Source: Prunus persica (lineage: Eukaryota > Streptophyta > Magnoliopsida > Rosales > Rosaceae). From it: a DNA stretch of 64,000 nt. The notes below the pieces were generated by a model. It had not been told where the DNA came from. It did no database searches and was given only the letters and a program-made list of their open reading frames with translations. The stretch is from contig NC_034011.1 in NCBI RefSeq assembly GCF_000346465.2, positions 5,454,534 through 5,518,533 on the forward strand. Reading direction: 5' to 3'. The position numbers and the translations under genes are program-made. Numbering within the stretch: position 1 is the first letter of the stretch; the number at the start of each line of letters is the position of its first letter. Shown one piece after another: positions 61,101-64,000 of this stretch.

Positions 61101-62560
61101 TCATGGATAGAGAAGGCTGAATAAAAGTATTTATACAACATATCGGGAATCATAAATCAGATATTCAGATGCCTCTTAATTTGCACTACATCATTGTGAT
61201 TTGAGGTAGTTATGCTTGTTAAACTAGACAATTCAATACACATCATCATCTTGTCCATTACTGAGTAGCACTGGTATCTAACTGATTAATTATACACTGT
61301 AATGTATAGCAATACGAAAATACTGGTGCTACTAGAAAGGAACTTCTATACATATTAAATAACGTCAAACAGCACAAACCTCTGCAACACGTAAATGGTT
61401 GTAGATATCAGGGGCATAGAGGCTACACAATTGAGGATCCTTGTAATCTGCATCAATGTTAACAATATGTTGGTTGCTCGATGGAACCATGTCTGCTGAA
61501 AGGCTAGCATCATGCGCTGCACAATTTAATACTAAAGGTCACAAACTACTGCATACTAAAGCCACAGAAAATCCTTAAAAGAAACATTAGCATTTGGCAT
61601 CCAGCACTCAAAGTAGGTAAGAAAAGCGTTGCATTGCAATGGCATTGATCAACTGTCTTAAGTTAGGACACGGTGAAGCATAGTATTAGAAGAGGAAAAG
61701 ATTTTCAGAATGCTCATTTTGGAATCATGTTGGAACCCAAATAGTTTAATATGATTTTCACAGACTATTTCTGTCCTCTCATAAATCTTCAGCTTGTACT
61801 TTAGTGAAACCAAGTCAGCTATAGTTTTCATGAATCGTCTGCATTTGTTTAAGCTTTTAGAGTTGGATTTGAATTTACTGTAAACATATGATACGTTATT
61901 CACGTCAGTACTGCATATGGCCTCATTGCTGATAGGAGAAACAACCAGATATTTGAACCCCTCAGATTAAACCTTCTAAGCTCATATCGCCATTGAGCTC
62001 TGCACTACATAAGAACCACTGAATTATGGTAATCAGAACATTGAATTTCACTCATGATGTTTCTTAGCCTATTATCCTTTGTACATTATGGGTAGGTAGA
62101 ATGGAAAAGTGGACAAAGCTAAGGGTGGACATATTTCATTCCTCAAAGCTGCCATACATTGATATACAAGCTCCTATCTCTCATTTCAACTCGAGCTTGT
62201 ATGATGTTTGGAAGAGAGAACTAAAGAAATGGCAAACCTTTATTTGAAGGGCTTTGGACTTTTGAAGCCACTCTAGATCCAGAACTCTGATTTTCTGACT
62301 GACGAACATCTTTCACATCCTTAGTTGACCACATAAGCATGTTTCCATCTTCCAAATTAATTGAATGTAAGTCGGATGTTAGTTCTGGTTTTATAATTCC
62401 CTGCACAGCCTCCGTTTTTGAATCTAGCGCAACGGAAGGGACCATTTTTGTCAGCTTTGCCTGACCCTTTTTAGCTGGCTTGCTGTTCTTAACCTGCATT
62501 CGGCAAAATAAGAGGCAGAATTCAGAATCTTGAGGGATAAAAAGAAAGTAAAGCTTTCAT

Positions 62561-62615
<55 letters not shown>

Positions 62616-63194
62616 TACATATATATATTACGTATTATATACACACATGTAATCCTCACTAGACCTTGGTACAAGGAAGACACTGAACAGTGGAAATTAT
62701 ATCTGTGGAAACAATCCTTCCCTCAGTCTTAATCATGTTATGAACAATCAAAAGAATTGCAAACTATCTCTTTCCCTCAGTCTTCTAAATTTGCTTAACA
62801 TTCAGGCAACTAATCTTAGCAGTACATCTGCATAAACCAAGCGTATTATTGTATTTGCACAACATTTATGAACAAATCTAACTAACAGCACATTGACCTG
62901 AATTTTAGTTGCATTGAAGCAGCTCCCGTACGAAGGTTTACAGCAAGCATTGGTCACATCCTGAAGCACAGCCCTCCTCTTACGTTGCATACATGCATTA
63001 CCAGCAGCTTTTGTACTGTTCTCATCCGTGGCAGCTCTTTTTGGATTTGTTCGCACAGCCTGCTTCTGGCTCTGTTGTGTGGGTGGTTTTATTGGGGGCA
63101 TTTGTCCAGATGTATGAAGTGAAGCAGCTCGAGCACGTGTTATTCTTCCAGGAAGCTCTCTAACATTGGAGGTGACCATATTTTCTCTCTTCAT
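57112..63194 (-). CDS. CYCA2: A2-type mitotic cyclin (11 exons)
   Basis: Exons, 5' to 3': 63194-62898, 62493-62238, 61516-61380, 60359-60267, 59413-59280, 58528-58453, 57975-57899, 57813-57780, 57665-57516, 57427-57293 and 57165-57112. All junctions are GT-AG and in frame; 480 aa. A2 cyclins activate CDKs in S/G2/M in the nucleus. The N-terminal destruction box is RAVLQDVTN (74-82). The cyclin box contains [11 protein letters not shown] joined to [20 protein letters not shown], the LVEVxEEY hallmark of A-type cyclins, then [12 protein letters not shown] and, in the C-terminal cyclin fold, [27 protein letters not shown] near residue 17 and [11 protein letters not shown] at the end fit CYCA2. 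Start: the Met of [10 protein letters not shown] was chosen by resemblance to M-x-K/R-E-N starts; in-frame ATGs at 63206 and 63227 are alternatives. An unusual [12 protein letters not shown] replaces the usual FLxxNYIERQRL. Introns carry GA and TA microsatellites. Confidence 0.95.
58099..58132. repeat. (GA)n microsatellite in a CYCA2 intron
   Basis: About 17 units in the intron between 57975 and 58453. Confidence 0.95.
62564..62611. repeat. (TA)n microsatellite in CYCA2 intron 1
   Basis: About 24 TA units, in the intron 62494-62897. Confidence 0.95.
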
Positions 63195-63227
63195 GTTTGC
63201 AGACATGAGAGACAAGCAGAACACCAC

Positions 63228-64000
63228 ATCAAATCGAACCAGTCAATGTGACCTGCAACAAAACCAAGGCCAAGTAAATTCAAGAAGAAGCTGCATAATT
63301 AGTAAGCATCTATAGATATACAGATCAAGAAATCGGGAAATATGGCTTTTCTAAGAAGATCTCCGGGTATGTTGTAAATTGTAATGCAACTTCAAACTGA
63401 GGCCCCCCGTGTAATTGAAAACCATGATAAACATGTAAAATTGTAAATGGACTGAGCACCTTTTTTAGTGCAGTTGAACAGTACACTATGATGGTGGATA
63501 TAAAGTTACTCATAGAAAACTGTATGGACTTTGAAATCTGATAGACAGACGAAATAATGTTATTCATATAGTACACAAGATCGCATCTATAACTGGCTAT
63601 AAGAAATATTTGAATGATCAGTAGAAGTCAAGTCCCAAATAATCTTTCTGAGCAAACTCCCAAAGTACCAAATTACATGGAGAATCATTAAATTGACCAT
63701 ATTTGTCATAATAAAGATCAATGGAAAAGACTTGCTTCAGCTTATACCCAAATTTCTATTCAAATGATAGACATGTTCAGAAAAATCTGCAAAATTTTCA
63801 TGTCGAAGTGGGCTCATTTCAAGATGTTTTGAAAATACAGAAAAGTTGATGTTCAATGGATATCATAAAGAAGAAGAAAAAATTGCCGATGGTAAGTTCA
63901 AAGGGTGGCAGCAGCTGTAAAGTAAAATAAAATATTTTCTTAACACCCGATTTTTTGGTAATTCATTCAGACTAGTAGTACATTGGCCACACTAATCAAG
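63228..64000 (-). promoter_or_regulatory. CYCA2 5' UTR and upstream region
   Basis: Upstream of the cyclin start on the minus strand. No clear TATA element, MSA motif or 5' UTR intron could be defined by eye. The 63325-63576 open frame has no recognisable domain. Confidence 0.4.

Overview
This window is nuclear DNA of a flowering plant. The evidence is spliced genes with GT-AG introns, plant-only families (Aux/IAA, acyl-ACP thioesterase, D-glycerate 3-kinase with a transit peptide, A2-type cyclin, CYSTM), Ty1/copia retrotransposons primed by initiator tRNA-Met, many MITEs and AT-rich intergenic DNA. A woody eudicot such as a member of the Rosaceae would fit; that is a guess from general look, not from a diagnostic sequence. 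No prokaryotic, organellar or viral gene block is present.

Layout. 1-6755 and about 13224-25228 are two direct copies of one gene-poor segment. Copy 1 starts before the window. Copy 2 has been enlarged by a Tourist-like MITE (13293-13772) and a copia element (19357-23789); the unoccupied target of the copia element is preserved in copy 1 at 5319-5323. Between the copies lies one six-exon FatB-like acyl-ACP thioesterase gene (9926-11647, +). 26446-37884 carries two Aux/IAA genes in tandem on the + strand: an IAA19-like gene (3 exons, 190 aa) and an IAA7/14/17-like gene (4 exons, 205 aa). Next is a two-exon CYSTM micro-gene (39344-39600, +, 55 aa) and then a complete 12-exon D-glycerate 3-kinase gene on the minus strand (44083-39813, 457 aa). 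Its upstream region is cut short at 336 bp by an 11.8-kb nested retrotransposon block (44420-56191): an older copia element on the + strand, split by a younger copia element on the minus strand (47150-52321) from the same family as the one at 19357-23789. A complete 11-exon A2-type cyclin gene (63194-57112, -, 480 aa) closes the window.

How the parts relate. The five recognisable biological roles are unrelated housekeeping or regulatory functions: plastid fatty-acid release, auxin response repression (two genes), a membrane-anchored Cys-rich stress-type peptide, the last enzyme of photorespiration, and cell-cycle control. The only functional cluster is the Aux/IAA pair. The repeat history can be ordered from the sequence: nested TIR elements shared by both segmental copies came first, then the segmental duplication, then the Tourist and copia insertions found in copy 2 only; separately, the outer copia preceded the inner one.

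I did not find a convincing undescribed biological system. The most unusual structure is a run of about twelve short self-complementary units in the leader of the outer copia element (45014-45648). Exon boundaries were derived by hand from splice consensus, reading frame and family resemblance; no database search or transcript evidence was available.
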